Positions 18,749-27,381 of a DNA stretch of 32,211 bases are shown one piece after another (positions within the stretch are counted from its first letter, which is position 1; each line of letters starts with the position of its first letter). Position numbers and translations under genes: made by a program. Source of the DNA: Prochlorococcus sp. AG-347-N23 (lineage in GTDB: Bacteria > Cyanobacteriota > Cyanobacteriia > PCC-6307 > Cyanobiaceae); contig QCCW01000009.1 of NCBI GenBank assembly GCA_003281125.1, positions 1 through 32,211 on the forward strand, given 5' to 3'. A model generated the notes under the pieces. The model was not told the origin of the DNA and ran no database searches. It saw only the letters and a program-made list of their open reading frames with translations.

Positions 18749-19477
18749 ATGGAGAATCATAAAACTTCTTTAGTTATTTTATTGTTGATTTTGATTTTTG
18801 CAGTAATTCATAGTGGAGGGGCAGCTTTAAGAATAAAAGCAGAATCAGTAATGGGACCAAGATTGTGGCGTCTATGTTTTGTTTTTTTTAGTTTGCCATC
18901 CGCAACTATCTTAATTAGTTATTTTTTGGCTCATAGATATGACGGAATCAGATTATGGAATTTACAGGGTAATAATTTCGTTTTTATGATGGTTTGGTTC
19001 TTAACTGCAATAAGTTTTTTATTTTTATATCCCGCTACTTACAATTTGCTTGAAATTCCGTCCGTTTTAAAACCTAAAGTGCGAATATATGGAACTGGGA
19101 TTATGAGAATCACAAGACATCCACAAGCATTTGGTCAGATAATTTGGTGTTTTGCTCATACTTTATGGATTGGTACATCATTCACATTAATAACTTCTAT
19201 TGGTTTAATTTTGCATCATCTTTTTGCAATCTGGCATGGGGACAAAAGATTAGCAAATAGATTTGGAGAAGAATTTGAGGATTTTAAAAAAAATACTTCC
19301 ATAATCCCTTTTATGGCAATACTCGAGGGAAGGCAAGAATTTAAGATTAAAGAATTTTTTAGATTATCTCAACTTGGCATTTTAATTGCAATAGGAGTAC
19401 TTTGGTGGTCTCATCAGTATATAAATATTGCTGTTCAAACATTTAATTCATCATTTTTGTCTGAATTTTTCAATTAA
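18749..19477 (+). CDS. Z-ISO: Probable 15-cis-zeta-carotene isomerase (Z-ISO, NnrU family)
   Basis: The 242-residue integral membrane protein has about six hydrophobic segments. NnrU-family members are often labelled as denitrification proteins, but plant Z-ISO belongs to the same family. The stretches AHRYDGIRLW, FLFLYPATYNLLEI, TGIMRITRHPQ, GQIIWCFAHTLWIG and HHLFAIWHGDKRL closely recall plant Z-ISO. Z-ISO is a haem b enzyme that isomerises the central 15-cis bond of zeta-carotene, between the CrtP and CrtQ steps. Conserved histidines available as haem ligands include H21, H62, H124, H137 and H156/157. crtB and crtP lie 2 kb away, which supports the call. It precedes ndhF by 33 bases. Confidence 0.82.
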   Translation: MENHKTSLVILLLILIFAVIHSGGAALRIKAESVMGPRLWRLCFVFFSLPSATILISYFLAHRYDGIRLWNLQGNNFVFMMVWFLTAISFLFLYPATYNLLEIPSVLKPKVRIYGTGIMRITRHPQAFGQIIWCFAHTLWIGTSFTLITSIGLILHHLFAIWHGDKRLANRFGEEFEDFKKNTSIIPFMAILEGRQEFKIKEFFRLSQLGILIAIGVLWWSHQYINIAVQTFNSSFLSEFFN

Positions 19478-19510
19478 CAGTTTAAAATTAAAAGAAAAGT
19501 TCTTCAAAAC

Positions 19511-21532
19511 ATGCCTCAAGCTTCAGAAATTGCCTGGTTAATTCCTGTTTTCCCACTTATTGGAGCGGTGCTTTCTGGCTTAGGACTAATAAGTATCAAC
19601 AAGAAAATCAATAACTCAAGAGAAATTGTTTCTGTAGGTCTAATTTCTTTCGTTGGTATTTCTGCGGTAATTAGTTATAAAGCTCTGATTGAACAAGTAA
19701 ATGGTTATCAATCAGTAGAAAGATTATTTGTATGGGCCAGCGCTGGGGATTTCACAATTCCAATGGGATTCATCCTTGATCCTTTGGGCAGTGTAATGCT
19801 TGCTTTAGTAACAACAATAACTTTGCTTGTAATGATTTATTCGCATGGTTATATGTCCCATGATAAGGGTTATGTCAGGTTTTTTACTTATTTAGCACTA
19901 TTTAGTAGTTCAATGATGGGATTAATAGTTAGTCCAAATTTATTAGAAATTTACGTTTTTTGGGAACTAGTTGGAATGTGTTCTTACTTATTGGTTGGTT
20001 TTTGGTACGACAGAGATGGCGCTGCACACGCTGCTCAAAAAGCATTTGTTGTTAATAGAGTGGGAGATTTCGGATTATTACTAGGTATTCTTGGTCTATT
20101 TTGGGCAACCAATAGTTTTGATTTTACTGAAATAGCTACTGGAATTTCTCAATCAATATCTGACAGTTCAATACCTACTTGGGCTGCTTTACTACTTTGT
20201 TTTTTAGTTTTTTTAGGGCCAATGGCAAAATCTGCTCAGTTTCCTCTCCATGTATGGTTGCCAGATGCCATGGAAGGCCCTACACCTATTTCTGCACTAA
20301 TCCATGCTGCAACAATGGTTGCTGCAGGAATATTTCTTGTAGCGAGACTTCAACCTTTGTACTCAATATTCCCCTCTATTCAGTTCATTGTTGCTTTAGT
20401 TGGTACTATTACTTGTTTTTTAGGAGCCTCTATAGCTTTGACACAAATGGATTTAAAAAAAGGTTTAGCTTATAGTACAGTTTCTCAGCTTGGTTATATG
20501 ATGCTCGCAATGGGTTGTGGAGCGCCTATAGCGGGCATATTTCATTTAGTTACCCATGCTTGCTTTAAAGCAATGCTATTTTTGGGATCTGGGTCTGTAA
20601 TACACGCTATGGAAGAAGTAGTTGGCCATCAGCCTGTATTAGCTCAAGATATGAGATTGATGGGTGGTTTGAGAAAAAAAATGCCATATACATCAACAAC
20701 ATTTTTGATAGGTTGTGTAGCAATTAGTGGAATTCCACCATTGGCAGGTTTTTGGAGTAAAGACGAAATACTAGGAAATGCATTCATATCATTTCCAGCT
20801 TTTTGGTTTGTAGGATTTTTAACAGCTGGTATGACTGCTTTTTATATGTTTAGGCTTTATTTTTTGACATTTGAAGGAGATTTCAGAGGGGATAATAAAG
20901 AATTGCAAAAAGAGCTTTTAGTAGCTTCTAAATCAACCCTAGATGAAGAAAAAGAAGAAGAGCATAAAGAATATGAAGATCATGGCTATATTCATGAGTC
21001 GCCCTGGTCAATGACATTCCCATTGGTCTTTCTAGCTGTACCCTCTGTAATTATTGGTTTTATGGGACTTCCATGGGACAGTAAAATTGCAAATTTGCTA
21101 GATCCTGAAGAAGCAGAAACTGCTGCAAAAGCTTTCGAATTAAAAGAATTTTTGCCTTTAGCAATAGCGTCAGTTCTTATTGCATCAGCTGGAATAATTA
21201 TTGCTTATCAGGCATATTTTGCGAAAAAAATTAATTTGTCAGTTTTATTTGCCGAAAAGTTTCCTAAAATCAACCAATTTTTATCCAATAAATGGTACCT
21301 AGATGATATTAATGAAAAACTTTTTGTTAATGGTAGTAGAAAACTTGCTAAAGAAGTCTTAGAAGTTGATTCTAAAGTTGTTGATGGTGTTGTAAATCTT
21401 ACTGGACTTGTAACTCTAGGTAGTGGAGAAGGTTTAAAATATTTTGAGACTGGTAGGGCTCAATTTTACGCGCTTATTGTTTTTGGAGGAGTAATTTTAC
21501 TCGTTGCGATATTTGGTTTTCAATCTTCTTAA
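19511..21532 (+). CDS. ndhF: NDH-1 subunit 5 (NdhF1 type)
   Basis: The 673-residue polytopic membrane protein is the distal proton-pumping subunit of NDH-1, homologous to NuoL. It contains the antiporter-like core with FWELVGMCSYLLVGFWYDR near 155-173, HVWLPDAMEGPTPISALIHAATMV around 247-270 and SQLGYMMLAMGCG near 325. A charged loop rich in Glu and His (about 478-498) separates late helices, followed by a C-terminal extension with a long amphipathic helix as in NuoL. The overall sequence fits the NdhF1 form used in respiration and cyclic electron flow. ndhD follows. Confidence 0.95.
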   Translation: MPQASEIAWLIPVFPLIGAVLSGLGLISINKKINNSREIVSVGLISFVGISAVISYKALIEQVNGYQSVERLFVWASAGDFTIPMGFILDPLGSVMLALVTTITLLVMIYSHGYMSHDKGYVRFFTYLALFSSSMMGLIVSPNLLEIYVFWELVGMCSYLLVGFWYDRDGAAHAAQKAFVVNRVGDFGLLLGILGLFWATNSFDFTEIATGISQSISDSSIPTWAALLLCFLVFLGPMAKSAQFPLHVWLPDAMEGPTPISALIHAATMVAAGIFLVARLQPLYSIFPSIQFIVALVGTITCFLGASIALTQMDLKKGLAYSTVSQLGYMMLAMGCGAPIAGIFHLVTHACFKAMLFLGSGSVIHAMEEVVGHQPVLAQDMRLMGGLRKKMPYTSTTFLIGCVAISGIPPLAGFWSKDEILGNAFISFPAFWFVGFLTAGMTAFYMFRLYFLTFEGDFRGDNKELQKELLVASKSTLDEEKEEEHKEYEDHGYIHESPWSMTFPLVFLAVPSVIIGFMGLPWDSKIANLLDPEEAETAAKAFELKEFLPLAIASVLIASAGIIIAYQAYFAKKINLSVLFAEKFPKINQFLSNKWYLDDINEKLFVNGSRKLAKEVLEVDSKVVDGVVNLTGLVTLGSGEGLKYFETGRAQFYALIVFGGVILLVAIFGFQSS

Positions 21533-21663
21533 ATTATGTTAATTACAATTGTGTGTCTTCACTGTCCATTAGGGTGAAAAAATACAGAAAATTTCTAGAC
21601 TTTATTTAAGATAAATTTCTTATTAAATTGAGTACTTATTTTTTTACACATTTTGCGACACAA

Positions 21664-23268
21664 ATGTTGGGAAATTTGGGAGCTGGATTGTCTGATTTTC
21701 CTTGGTTATCTGCCTCAATTTTATTCCCAATTGGTAGTGCATTTGTGATACCTTTTTTCCCAGATAAAGGAGATGGTAAAGAGGTTAGATGGTTTGCATT
21801 GTCCATTGCATTAATAACTTTTTTAATAACTGTAGGTTCATATATCAATGGCTTTGATATTAATAATGAAAATGTTCAACTGCTAGAAAAAATTAATTGG
21901 CTTCCTGATTTAGGTCTTACTTGGTCTGTTGGTGCTGATGGTATGTCTATGCCGTTAATATTACTAACTAGTTTTATAACTGCATTAGCAGTTCTTGCTG
22001 CATGGCCAGTCAAGTTCAAACCAAAGTTATTTTTCTTTTTGATATTGGTTATGGACGGTGGGCAAATCGCAGTGTTTGCTGTACAAGATATGCTTTTATT
22101 CTTTCTAACTTGGGAACTTGAATTAATTCCCGTATATTTATTACTGGCCATATGGGGTGGCAAAAATCGACAATATGCTGCAACAAAATTTATCATTTAT
22201 ACAGCTGGCAGTTCTATCTTCATTCTCTTAGCAGCGTTAGCGATGGGTTTCTATGGTGCCGAAATTCCTAACTTTGAATTCTCTCACTTAGCAGCTCAAG
22301 ATTTTAGTCAAAAATTTCAAATATTATGTTATGTGGGACTTTTAATTGCATTTGGAGTGAAACTTCCAATAGTACCTCTTCATACTTGGCTCCCAGATGC
22401 TCATGGTGAGGCTACAGCTCCTGTTCATATGCTTCTAGCAGGAATTTTATTAAAGATGGGAGGATATGCTCTTTTAAGATTTAATGCACAATTATTACCT
22501 GTTGCTCATGCTCAATTTGCCCCATTATTAATAGTTCTAGGGGTAGTTAATATAATTTATGCTGCATTAACTTCCTTTGCTCAAAGAAATCTTAAAAGAA
22601 AAATTGCATACAGTTCGATAAGTCATATGGGTTTTGTTCTTATTGGAATAGGTAGTTTCAGTAGCCTTGGAACAAGCGGAGCTATGCTGCAAATGGTTAG
22701 CCATGGGTTAATCGGTGCAAGTTTATTTTTTCTAGTTGGTGCTACCTATGACAGAACGAAGACTCTTAAACTTGATGAAATGAGTGGTGTTGGACAAAAA
22801 ATGAGAATCATGTTTGCCCTGTGGACTGCTTGCTCACTGGCGTCCTTAGCTTTACCTGGCATGAGTGGATTTGTTTCCGAATTGATGGTATTTACAGGCT
22901 TTGTCACTGATGAGATATATACACTTCCGTTTAGGGTAGTGATGGCCTCTTTAGCTGCAATTGGTGTAATACTTACTCCTATTTATCTACTTTCAATGTT
23001 ACGAGAAATTTTCTTTGGTAAAGAAAATCCTAAATTAATCGAAGAACGAAAACTTATTGATGCAGAACCTAGGGAAGTATATATTATTGCTTGTTTACTT
23101 TTGCCGATAATTGGAATTGGTTTATACCCAAGATTAGTTACAGAAAGTTATCTTGCATCTATTAATAATCTAGTAGATAGAGATTTAAATGCAGTTAAAA
23201 GTTCAGTGAAAACAAATATTTTCTCGGGAACTAAAAGAAATCAAATTTTTAAGGCTCCAACAATCTAG
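21664..23268 (+). CDS. ndhD: NDH-1 subunit 4 (NdhD1 type)
   Basis: This NuoM homologue is a proton-pumping membrane subunit of NDH-1. Key stretches are [39 protein letters not shown] and [14 protein letters not shown], with about 14 hydrophobic segments. I prefer ATG 21664 (534 residues) because related proteins open near [19 protein letters not shown]; the frame also has a TTG at 21628 that would add 12 residues ([12 protein letters not shown]). ndhF lies upstream on the same strand with a gap of about 95-130 bases, which holds a weak inverted repeat (TTCAC and GTGAA near 21559-21579) but no clear terminator. Confidence 0.94.
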   Translation: MLGNLGAGLSDFPWLSASILFPIGSAFVIPFFPDKGDGKEVRWFALSIALITFLITVGSYINGFDINNENVQLLEKINWLPDLGLTWSVGADGMSMPLILLTSFITALAVLAAWPVKFKPKLFFFLILVMDGGQIAVFAVQDMLLFFLTWELELIPVYLLLAIWGGKNRQYAATKFIIYTAGSSIFILLAALAMGFYGAEIPNFEFSHLAAQDFSQKFQILCYVGLLIAFGVKLPIVPLHTWLPDAHGEATAPVHMLLAGILLKMGGYALLRFNAQLLPVAHAQFAPLLIVLGVVNIIYAALTSFAQRNLKRKIAYSSISHMGFVLIGIGSFSSLGTSGAMLQMVSHGLIGASLFFLVGATYDRTKTLKLDEMSGVGQKMRIMFALWTACSLASLALPGMSGFVSELMVFTGFVTDEIYTLPFRVVMASLAAIGVILTPIYLLSMLREIFFGKENPKLIEERKLIDAEPREVYIIACLLLPIIGIGLYPRLVTESYLASINNLVDRDLNAVKSSVKTNIFSGTKRNQIFKAPTI

Positions 23269-23391
23269 TTTCTTAAATTAATGCAATATTTTTTGGCGTT
23301 AAATAAATAAGAAGATATCTTATGGGTAGTTACAAACTATTTTAAAATATCCTATTCCGATACTACTAAAAGTCAACAACTTGGACCCAGA

Positions 23392-24213
23392 TTGTTGATT
23401 AAGTTTCTTCAAGATGCAGCTGGTAAAGGTGATCTTGATCCATGGGATATTGATGTAATAAGTGTAATTGATAGCTTTTTAGAGCAATATACACATACTT
23501 TTGAAAAAAAATCTAATAATCAAAGTTCATATCTTAAGGATTTATCTGAGACAAGCGAGGCATTTTTTGCTGCTTCAGTGCTAGTTAATTTAAAAGCTCA
23601 AGTTTTGGAATCAGATGTTTTCAAAGGGAATTCGTCAGATTTTGAAGATGATTTTGATTTGGATGATCAAGATTGGATTGATCAAGAATTTGATATTCCA
23701 AAATATCCTGAAAAATATCTAAGGAGAAGATCTATAGCTCAACCAATTCTCCAACGTACAACAACCTTGGGAGAATTAATTAGTCAATTAGAATCTATTG
23801 CTGAAATTATAGAAACCCAAGATCTTCTTCTAATGAAGAGAAAAAGAAGTAAAAAATATTCTGACAAGGCTTTGATTTCTCAAGTAAAGTCTTTAGCACA
23901 TCGTGAGAAACTTCCAGAAACTACTAAAGCATTGGGAGAATTTATTGATGGCTGGGAAAGAGCATTACAGTGGACTGATTTTGAATATTTAGTTAAGAAA
24001 TGGCAGACAGTTGTAAAAAATGATTTAGATAAAGATCGTCTTGGAGTTTTTTGGGCATTGTTATTTTTATCATCTGAAAACAAAGTTGAAATTAAACAAA
24101 TGCATTCCTTATATGGCCCAATTCAAATTAAGAGAATAATTCCTAATGGAGGCTTAGCTCAATTGCCTATAGAAAACCTTGAGCTAACAAATACTTCTTC
24201 CTCTGCTGCTTAG
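23392..24213 (+). CDS. scpA: ScpA, segregation and condensation protein A; start uncertain
   Basis: ScpA is the kleisin that bridges SMC heads in the condensin complex. From the first usual start (TTG 23392) the protein has 273 residues, with LIKFLQDAAGKGDLDPWDIDVISVIDSFLEQY in two adjoining parts matching the N-terminal SMC-contacting helices, an acidic middle (about 75-100) and a C-terminal winged-helix-like region. The conserved domain starts further upstream: the frame is open back to 23311 and encodes QQLGPR just before the TTG, corresponding to the family's GPLDLLL motif. No ATG, GTG or TTG exists in that stretch. An ATG at 23322 joins the frame only if one base is removed from TTTTAAAA at 23340-23347, suggesting a frameshift or an unusual start. 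scpB is not in the window. Confidence 0.82.
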   Translation: MLIKFLQDAAGKGDLDPWDIDVISVIDSFLEQYTHTFEKKSNNQSSYLKDLSETSEAFFAASVLVNLKAQVLESDVFKGNSSDFEDDFDLDDQDWIDQEFDIPKYPEKYLRRRSIAQPILQRTTTLGELISQLESIAEIIETQDLLLMKRKRSKKYSDKALISQVKSLAHREKLPETTKALGEFIDGWERALQWTDFEYLVKKWQTVVKNDLDKDRLGVFWALLFLSSENKVEIKQMHSLYGPIQIKRIIPNGGLAQLPIENLELTNTSSSAA

Positions 24214-24261
24214 CTGCTTAATAGTAATAACGTATAATCTTTAAAAAGAGGTTTTGAATTC

Positions 24262-25440
24262 ATGAAGGCAATGATACTTGCGGCAGGAAAAGGTACTCGT
24301 GTTCAGCCAATAACTCATATTATTCCAAAACCAATGATACCGATTTTACAGAAACCTGTAATGGAGTTTCTTTTAGAACTTTTAAAAGAGCATGGCTTTA
24401 AAGAGATAATGGTTAATGTTTCTCATCTTGCAGAAGAAATAGAAAATTACTTTAGAGATGGTCAAAGATTCGGTGTAGAGATTGCCTATAGTTTTGAAGG
24501 AAGAATTGAAGATGGGGAACTAATAGGGGATGCTTTAGGTTCAGCCGGAGGATTAAAAAAAATTCAAGATTTTCAAAAATTCTTTGATGAAACTTTTGTT
24601 GTACTTTGTGGCGATGCTTTAGTTGACTTAGATTTGTCTGAGGCAGTTAAGAAACATAAGGAAAAGGGAGCTATCGCAAGTTTAATAACTAAAAAAGTAA
24701 CAAGAGATCAGGTAACAAGTTATGGTGTAGTAGTTTCTGATGATAATGGTCGCATTAGGGCGTTTCAAGAAAAGCCATCTATAGATAAAGCTTTAAGTGA
24801 CTCTATTAATACAGGTATTTATCTTTTTGAACCTGAAATTTTTAATTACATACCTTCAGGTGAAAAATTTGATATTGGGGCTGATCTTTTCCCTAAACTT
24901 GTTGAAATGGATTTGCCATTTTTTGCACTACCAATGGACTTCGAATGGGTAGATATTGGAAAAGTTCCTGATTATTGGAGTGCTATTCGTAACGTATTGC
25001 AAGGTAAGGTTAGACAAGTAGAGATTCCTGGCAAAGAAATTAAACCTGGAGTTTTCACCGGATTAAATGTTGCTGCTAATTGGGACACAGTTGATATTAC
25101 TGGGCCGGTCTATATAGGAGGAATGACAAGAATAGAAGATGGTGCAACAATTATTGGACCTGCAATGATTGGCCCAAGTTGTTGTATTTGTGAGGGCGCA
25201 ACAATCGATAATTCAATTATTTTCGATTACTCCAAAATCGGTAAGGGTGTTCGACTTGTTGATAAATTAGTATTTGGCCGTTACTGTGTAGACAAAAATG
25301 GAGATCATTTCGATTTGCATGATGCATCTTTGGATTGGTTGATAACAGATTCAAGAAGATCTGATATGACTGAGCCATCTCCTCAGCAGAAGGCAATGGC
25401 GGAATTGTTAGGTAATGATTTGATTAATATTCCAGATTAA
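24262..25440 (+). CDS. NDP-sugar pyrophosphorylase with left-handed beta-helix tail (possibly CugP-type)
   Basis: The 392-residue enzyme couples a nucleoside triphosphate to a sugar 1-phosphate. The nucleotidyltransferase domain (about 1-235) opens LAAGKGTRVQPITHIIPKP (6-24), the signature loop, with LGSAGGL near 93 and the metal-site CGDALVDLD near 114. The C-terminal third has hexapeptide-repeat segments (GPVYIGGMTRIEDGATIIGPAMIG in two parts). Databases often label it mannose-1-phosphate guanylyltransferase. A ubiquitous cyanobacterial UDP-glucose pyrophosphorylase of this kind (CugP) has been described and is the alternative I favour slightly; substrate cannot be read from sequence. AAGAGG lies about 11 bases ahead of the ATG. 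Its last 17 bases overlap the end of metF. Confidence 0.85.
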   Translation: MKAMILAAGKGTRVQPITHIIPKPMIPILQKPVMEFLLELLKEHGFKEIMVNVSHLAEEIENYFRDGQRFGVEIAYSFEGRIEDGELIGDALGSAGGLKKIQDFQKFFDETFVVLCGDALVDLDLSEAVKKHKEKGAIASLITKKVTRDQVTSYGVVVSDDNGRIRAFQEKPSIDKALSDSINTGIYLFEPEIFNYIPSGEKFDIGADLFPKLVEMDLPFFALPMDFEWVDIGKVPDYWSAIRNVLQGKVRQVEIPGKEIKPGVFTGLNVAANWDTVDITGPVYIGGMTRIEDGATIIGPAMIGPSCCICEGATIDNSIIFDYSKIGKGVRLVDKLVFGRYCVDKNGDHFDLHDASLDWLITDSRRSDMTEPSPQQKAMAELLGNDLINIPD

Positions 25441-26314
25441 GATCAGCTTTTTTAAGTATCTCAGGAATTAAATGCTCTGCCTTAACTGCCATTAGATGAA
25501 CTCCATCTGCGATATTAATAAAATCATTGGCTTGCTCAGCTGCAATTTTTATACCTTCCTCTAAAGGGTCTCTGGCCTCTTTAAGACGATTTAATATATT
25601 TTCGGGAATGTTCGCACCTGGTACGTATTTGTTTATAAAGAGAGCATTTTTGTAAGACTTCAATAGAAATACCCCTGCAATTACAGGGATTTCAAGAGGG
25701 TTGCTTATTTTTTCACAAAATTCTATCAAATTTTCTTTTTTCATAACCATTTGAGTTTGTATGAATCCAGCTCCAGCCTCTTTTTTCTTTCTCATTCTTT
25801 TTTCTAAACTTCTTTGATTTCTGCAACTAGGATCAGCTGCAGCGCCTGAAAAAATAAATGTTTTTTTGTCGGAAAGTTCTCCTAGAGTAGGATCTATTCC
25901 TTTATTGAAGGCCTGAATTTGTTGAAGTAATCTAACTGACTCAAACTCATGTACTGCTTTCGCATCTTGTTGATCCCCGGCTTTTACTGAATCACCGGTA
26001 ATACACAAAATATTTCTAATTCCTAAAGCATTAGCTCCCAAAATGTCTGATTGTAAAGCAATTTTATTACGATCTCTGCAGGATATTTGCATTATTGGTT
26101 CTATTCCATTTTCCAGTAATAGTTTGGACATTGCTAAGCTGCACATTCTCATTACAGCTCTGCTTCCGTCGGTAATGTTAACAGCATGTACCTTATCTTT
26201 CAAAAGTTGTGCTATCTTAAGAGATCTTACGGGGCTTCCACCTCTGGGCGGCATTAATTCTGCTGTTATCACCTTGGATTTTTTTTCTAAAGTCTGCTGA
26301 AGTTTGGATTTCAA
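25424..26314 (-). CDS. metF: Methylenetetrahydrofolate reductase
   Basis: MetF reduces 5,10-methylene-THF to 5-methyl-THF for methionine synthesis, using FAD. The 296-residue length equals that of bacterial MetF. The protein shows the catalytic glutamate E19 in TAELMPPRGG, then VNITDGSRA, PIMQISCRDRN, NILCITGD and a C-terminal ADGVHLMAV stretch matching the barrel. It stands alone on its strand. Its stop lies inside the last codons of the convergent sugar pyrophosphorylase gene, and it is divergent from the PedR-like gene with a 77-base gap. Confidence 0.93.
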   Translation of the reverse strand: MKSKLQQTLEKKSKVITAELMPPRGGSPVRSLKIAQLLKDKVHAVNITDGSRAVMRMCSLAMSKLLLENGIEPIMQISCRDRNKIALQSDILGANALGIRNILCITGDSVKAGDQQDAKAVHEFESVRLLQQIQAFNKGIDPTLGELSDKKTFIFSGAAADPSCRNQRSLEKRMRKKKEAGAGFIQTQMVMKKENLIEFCEKISNPLEIPVIAGVFLLKSYKNALFINKYVPGANIPENILNRLKEARDPLEEGIKIAAEQANDFINIADGVHLMAVKAEHLIPEILKKADLNLEY

Positions 26315-26377
26315 TTGCTTTTGTTTCCTACTTAGTTAACAAGTGTACTGAGACTGCTAAACTTATCTAATATAAAA

Positions 26378-26382
26378 AAGGA
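26378..26382 (+). promoter_or_regulatory. Ribosome-binding site of the PedR-like gene
   Basis: AAGGA lies nine bases ahead of the ATG at 26392 and selects it over the ATG two codons later. Most genes in this window lack such a clear Shine-Dalgarno match. A TAATAT at 26368-26373 just upstream could be the -10 box, which would make the leader very short. Confidence 0.5.
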
Positions 26383-26391
26383 CCTGTTTAA

Positions 26392-26670
26392 ATGCAAATG
26401 GTTGAAGAAGAAGTAAACAACTTAGATATGATGGGTCTCTCAACAAGAGAGATGGAAATCATTGATCTCGTAGCTGATGGGCTTACAAATCAAGAAATTG
26501 CAGTAAAGCTAACTATCAGTAAGAGAACTGTAGATAATCATGTAAGTAATATGTTTACAAAAACTGGCTCTAAAAATAGGGTCGCACTTTTGAATTGGGC
26601 AATGGATAATGGAAAAATTTGTAGAGACGGATTTAATTGTTGTTCGCTTCCAGAATCTGATTTAGATTAG
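26392..26670 (+). CDS. pedR: Small LuxR-type regulator, PedR-like
   Basis: The 92-residue protein is almost entirely a LuxR/NarL helix-turn-helix domain (about 15-75: LSTREMEIIDLVADGLTNQEI, then KRTVDNHVSNMF), with no receiver domain. Stand-alone proteins of this size in cyanobacteria include PedR of Synechocystis, which senses photosynthetic electron flow through a thioredoxin-reducible cysteine and adjusts light-dependent genes. Here cysteines occur at 77, 83 and 84 in KICRDGFNCCSL, after the DNA-binding domain, as that mechanism would need. The PedR identity is by resemblance; the sensing role is inferred. Its 3' end overlaps a convergent small gene by 38 bases. Confidence 0.82.
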   Translation: MQMVEEEVNNLDMMGLSTREMEIIDLVADGLTNQEIAVKLTISKRTVDNHVSNMFTKTGSKNRVALLNWAMDNGKICRDGFNCCSLPESDLD

Positions 26671-26821
26671 TAGTATTCTTTACTGTTTTTTTATCGTTAG
26701 CTAAATCCATCAAACAATAATTTGTAGAACCTAATTCGAAGAGTTCAGCATACGCTATGCAGGCATCTTTATCTGAATCAATAAATCTTAATATTCCTTC
26801 TTTATCGTAAAGACCATACAT
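26633..26821 (-). CDS. Small conserved-looking hypothetical protein (62 residues)
   Basis: The 62-residue protein opens MYGLYDKEGILRFIDSDKDA, a self-consistent small beta-hairpin-like pattern, then CIAYAELFELG, an amphipathic helix. From memory similar short proteins occur across marine picocyanobacteria, but I cannot assign a family or function. The C-terminal part (about 45-62) is Asn/Lys/Thr-rich and looks disordered, and the final 38 bases of the gene overlap the PedR-like coding end on the other strand. It lies downstream of the CYTH gene after an 83-base gap, so it may have its own promoter. Confidence 0.65.
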   Translation of the reverse strand: MYGLYDKEGILRFIDSDKDACIAYAELFELGSTNYCLMDLANDKKTVKNTTNLNQILEANNN

Positions 26822-26862
26822 TTGGAAGTGGCAGTATCTTTTTTAAAACATAAAGAAAATAT

Positions 26863-26882
26863 AAAGGAATAGTGGCTCCTTT
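26863..26882 (-). terminator. Weak terminator-like hairpin after the ndh-nadK-CYTH genes
   Basis: AAAGGA (26863-26868) and TCCTTT (26877-26882) form a 6-base stem with an 8-base loop. Read on the minus strand it lies 22 bases after the CYTH stop and is followed by a T-rich stretch. It is the only reasonable intrinsic-terminator candidate I noticed in the window. The stem is short and has only two G-C pairs. Confidence 0.35.
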
Positions 26883-26904
26883 GACTAGTAATTTTTGAAA
26901 TTTG

Positions 26905-27381
26905 TTAAATAGTCTTTCCCCATTGTGAAAAAGGTTTATTCGCAAGATTGAAATTAGAGTAATGTGTCAATCCAGTAATTTCTTTTGATATAAATGATGG
27001 GAGATTTAAATCTTCCTCTTCCCTGTGGAGTTCAATTTCTGCAATTTCAAGTGGATAATTGTTTTCTTTAAAGCAATCTATAATCCATGATTTTTTTTCA
27101 ACTTCTAAAAAAAATCTTTCTTTTTTAACTGTATTTGAAAGATTTGACATTATCGTTTCTCCATCTTGATGCGGAATAGAGTATTCAAATTCAAAGTTAG
27201 TAAAGCTTTCGATGTGTTTTTTGAGTGTAATTTTATAGTCTAGGCCAGAAGACCTTATCCTAATAATCCAATCATCTAAATTTTTTGATAAGTATCCTTG
27301 TTCAATAAAAATTTTTTTAGTGACGAATTCTTTCCATTTTTCATTTTTTATAAGAAATCGTCTTTCTATTTCTAGGGCCAT
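26905..27381 (-). CDS. CYTH-domain protein (triphosphate tunnel metalloenzyme)
   Basis: The 158-residue protein has the CYTH N-terminal signature as LEIERRFLI (3-11); the last ExExK position is arginine here, seen in many bacterial members. Alternating charged strands follow (WIIRIRSSGLDYKITLKK, FEFEYSIP, FFLEVEKKSWIID, LEIAEIEL), as needed to line the tunnel. Family members hydrolyse inorganic triphosphate or thiamine triphosphate, or act as adenylate cyclases; short stand-alone forms are mostly tripolyphosphatases. Which applies cannot be told. Its start codon abuts the nadK stop, so it belongs to the ndhA-I-G-E-nadK run. Confidence 0.87.
   Translation of the reverse strand: MALEIERRFLIKNEKWKEFVTKKIFIEQGYLSKNLDDWIIRIRSSGLDYKITLKKHIESFTNFEFEYSIPHQDGETIMSNLSNTVKKERFFLEVEKKSWIIDCFKENNYPLEIAEIELHREEEDLNLPSFISKEITGLTHYSNFNLANKPFSQWGKTI

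Noticed and set aside
20179..20475. Cysteine-rich 98-codon frame within ndhF
   Set aside because: It is an out-of-frame reading of conserved ndhF sequence; the cysteines come from shifted Leu/Val/Ala codons.
21876..22196. 106-codon open frame opposite ndhD
   Set aside because: It is fully inside a strongly conserved NDH-1 gene and its composition follows from the complementary hydrophobic codons.
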